Shown one piece after another: positions 63,707-64,000 of a stretch of 64,000 nucleotides of DNA; the stretch's first letter is position 1; each line of letters begins with the position of its first letter. Source of the stretch: Hymenopus coronatus (Eukaryota; Arthropoda; Insecta; Mantodea; Hymenopodidae); assembly GCA_030762935.1 (NCBI GenBank), contig CM060900.1:289300784-289364783 (forward strand). The letters run 5' to 3'. A program made the translations under genes and the position numbers. The notes under the pieces were generated by a model. The model was not told the origin of the DNA. It searched no databases and saw only the letters and a list, made by a program, of their open reading frames with translations.

Positions 63707-64000
63707 ATGGTTCTCCTCCAGTGGAATATAAGTCGTATCTGAACTGGATACTTTAATGCAGCCTTATTTAACTTTCATTGCTTGCTTGCAGGAGAACAAG
63801 CTTCGCCCTCGCGATACATTTGCTTTGCGTCGCTATATGCCGGTTTGCTTCGATCTGGAAACGGCAGGTCTCTCCTCCAGACGATGGTTCTATGGTCCTG
63901 GTGCAGGACGATGTATGTTTTCGACCTGTGCCACTCACCTCTCCCTTGCAGGCTGTTGCTGTGCACCTTTTTCTTCCTGATTTTAGTTTTTCTGTTTGTA
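63707..64000 (+). pseudogene. LINE K ORF2 start (endonuclease)
   Basis: MVLLQWNIS at 63,707 is followed by a short deletion and frameshift. FIACLQENKLRPRDTFALRR (63,768) is the endonuclease block with the catalytic Glu of QE. It is truncated by the window end. Confidence 0.7.

Larger units (their letters stand above)
61634..64000 (+). mobile_element. RNase H LINE K, 5' half (cut by window end)
   Basis: Two 5' monomers, the A/C-type leader, ORF1 with knuckles and the first part of ORF2 are visible. RT and RNase H lie beyond the window. Closest relatives are A and C. Confidence 0.75.

Overview
This window is a eukaryotic repeat landscape, most probably from an insect, with no recognisable host gene. 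It holds many non-LTR retrotransposons with broken reading frames, hAT and Tc1/mariner remnants, one decayed Ty3/gypsy element, three tRNA-derived SINEs and microsatellites. One family of retrotransposon copies ends in a small hairpin followed by an ATC-type tail. From memory, tails of this kind are frequent in polyneopteran insects such as cockroaches, termites, stick insects and locusts. The transposase types also fit an insect, but the species assignment is inference. There are no operons, ribosome binding sites, CRISPR arrays, genuine tRNA genes or complete rRNA genes.

Layout. 1-7,870 is a graveyard: a Tc1/mariner-like transposase (copy 1), a pseudogene of a mobile-associated protein, a gypsy retrotransposon with protease, RT, RNase H and integrase remnants, a mariner, and an internally deleted hAT. 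7,900-12,497 is a Jockey-type LINE on the plus strand (element B). 12,932-18,760 is a near full-length LINE with an RNase H domain on the minus strand (element A), followed at its 3' end by a 5' leader fragment of a related family. 19,480-20,670 is copy 2 of the first transposase, carrying a SINE. 23,561-30,587 is a second Jockey-type LINE on the minus strand (F/H). A 5'-truncated sister copy (G) has inserted into its ORF1 in the opposite direction. 30,960-33,945 is an internally deleted RNase H LINE (I). 36,705-42,250 holds two rearranged copies (J1, J2).

From 42,250 to 61,512 the sequence is a nest. A LINE fragment (L, 42,650-45,019 and 61,466-61,512) was split in its 3' tail by an hAT transposon (45,020-61,465), which has matching terminal inverted repeats and 8-bp target duplications. 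The hAT was split by a minus-strand CR1/Jockey-group LINE (M). M was in turn split by a full-length RNase H LINE (C, 48,552-54,476, flanked by a perfect 10-bp duplication). A further LINE (D, 54,795-60,511) sits in the hAT coding region between two adjacent coding pieces. L also carries a CR1-group fragment (N) in its RNase H domain. A SINE and the 5' half of another LINE (K) end the window.

How the parts work together. The LINEs encode, or once encoded, an ORF1 protein with CCHC zinc knuckles and an ORF2 protein with endonuclease and reverse transcriptase, plus RNase H in the A/C/D/I/J/K/L group. Every copy here is damaged by stops, frameshifts or loss of RT catalytic aspartates. G has the longest open RT frame, and C is the best-preserved RNase H LINE. 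Structures that recur between copies are the most informative: a 3' terminal hairpin with a compensatory base change, 5S rRNA-like blocks in Jockey 3' UTRs, repeated monomers in 5' UTRs, and head-to-tail junctions between LINE copies at their microsatellite tails.
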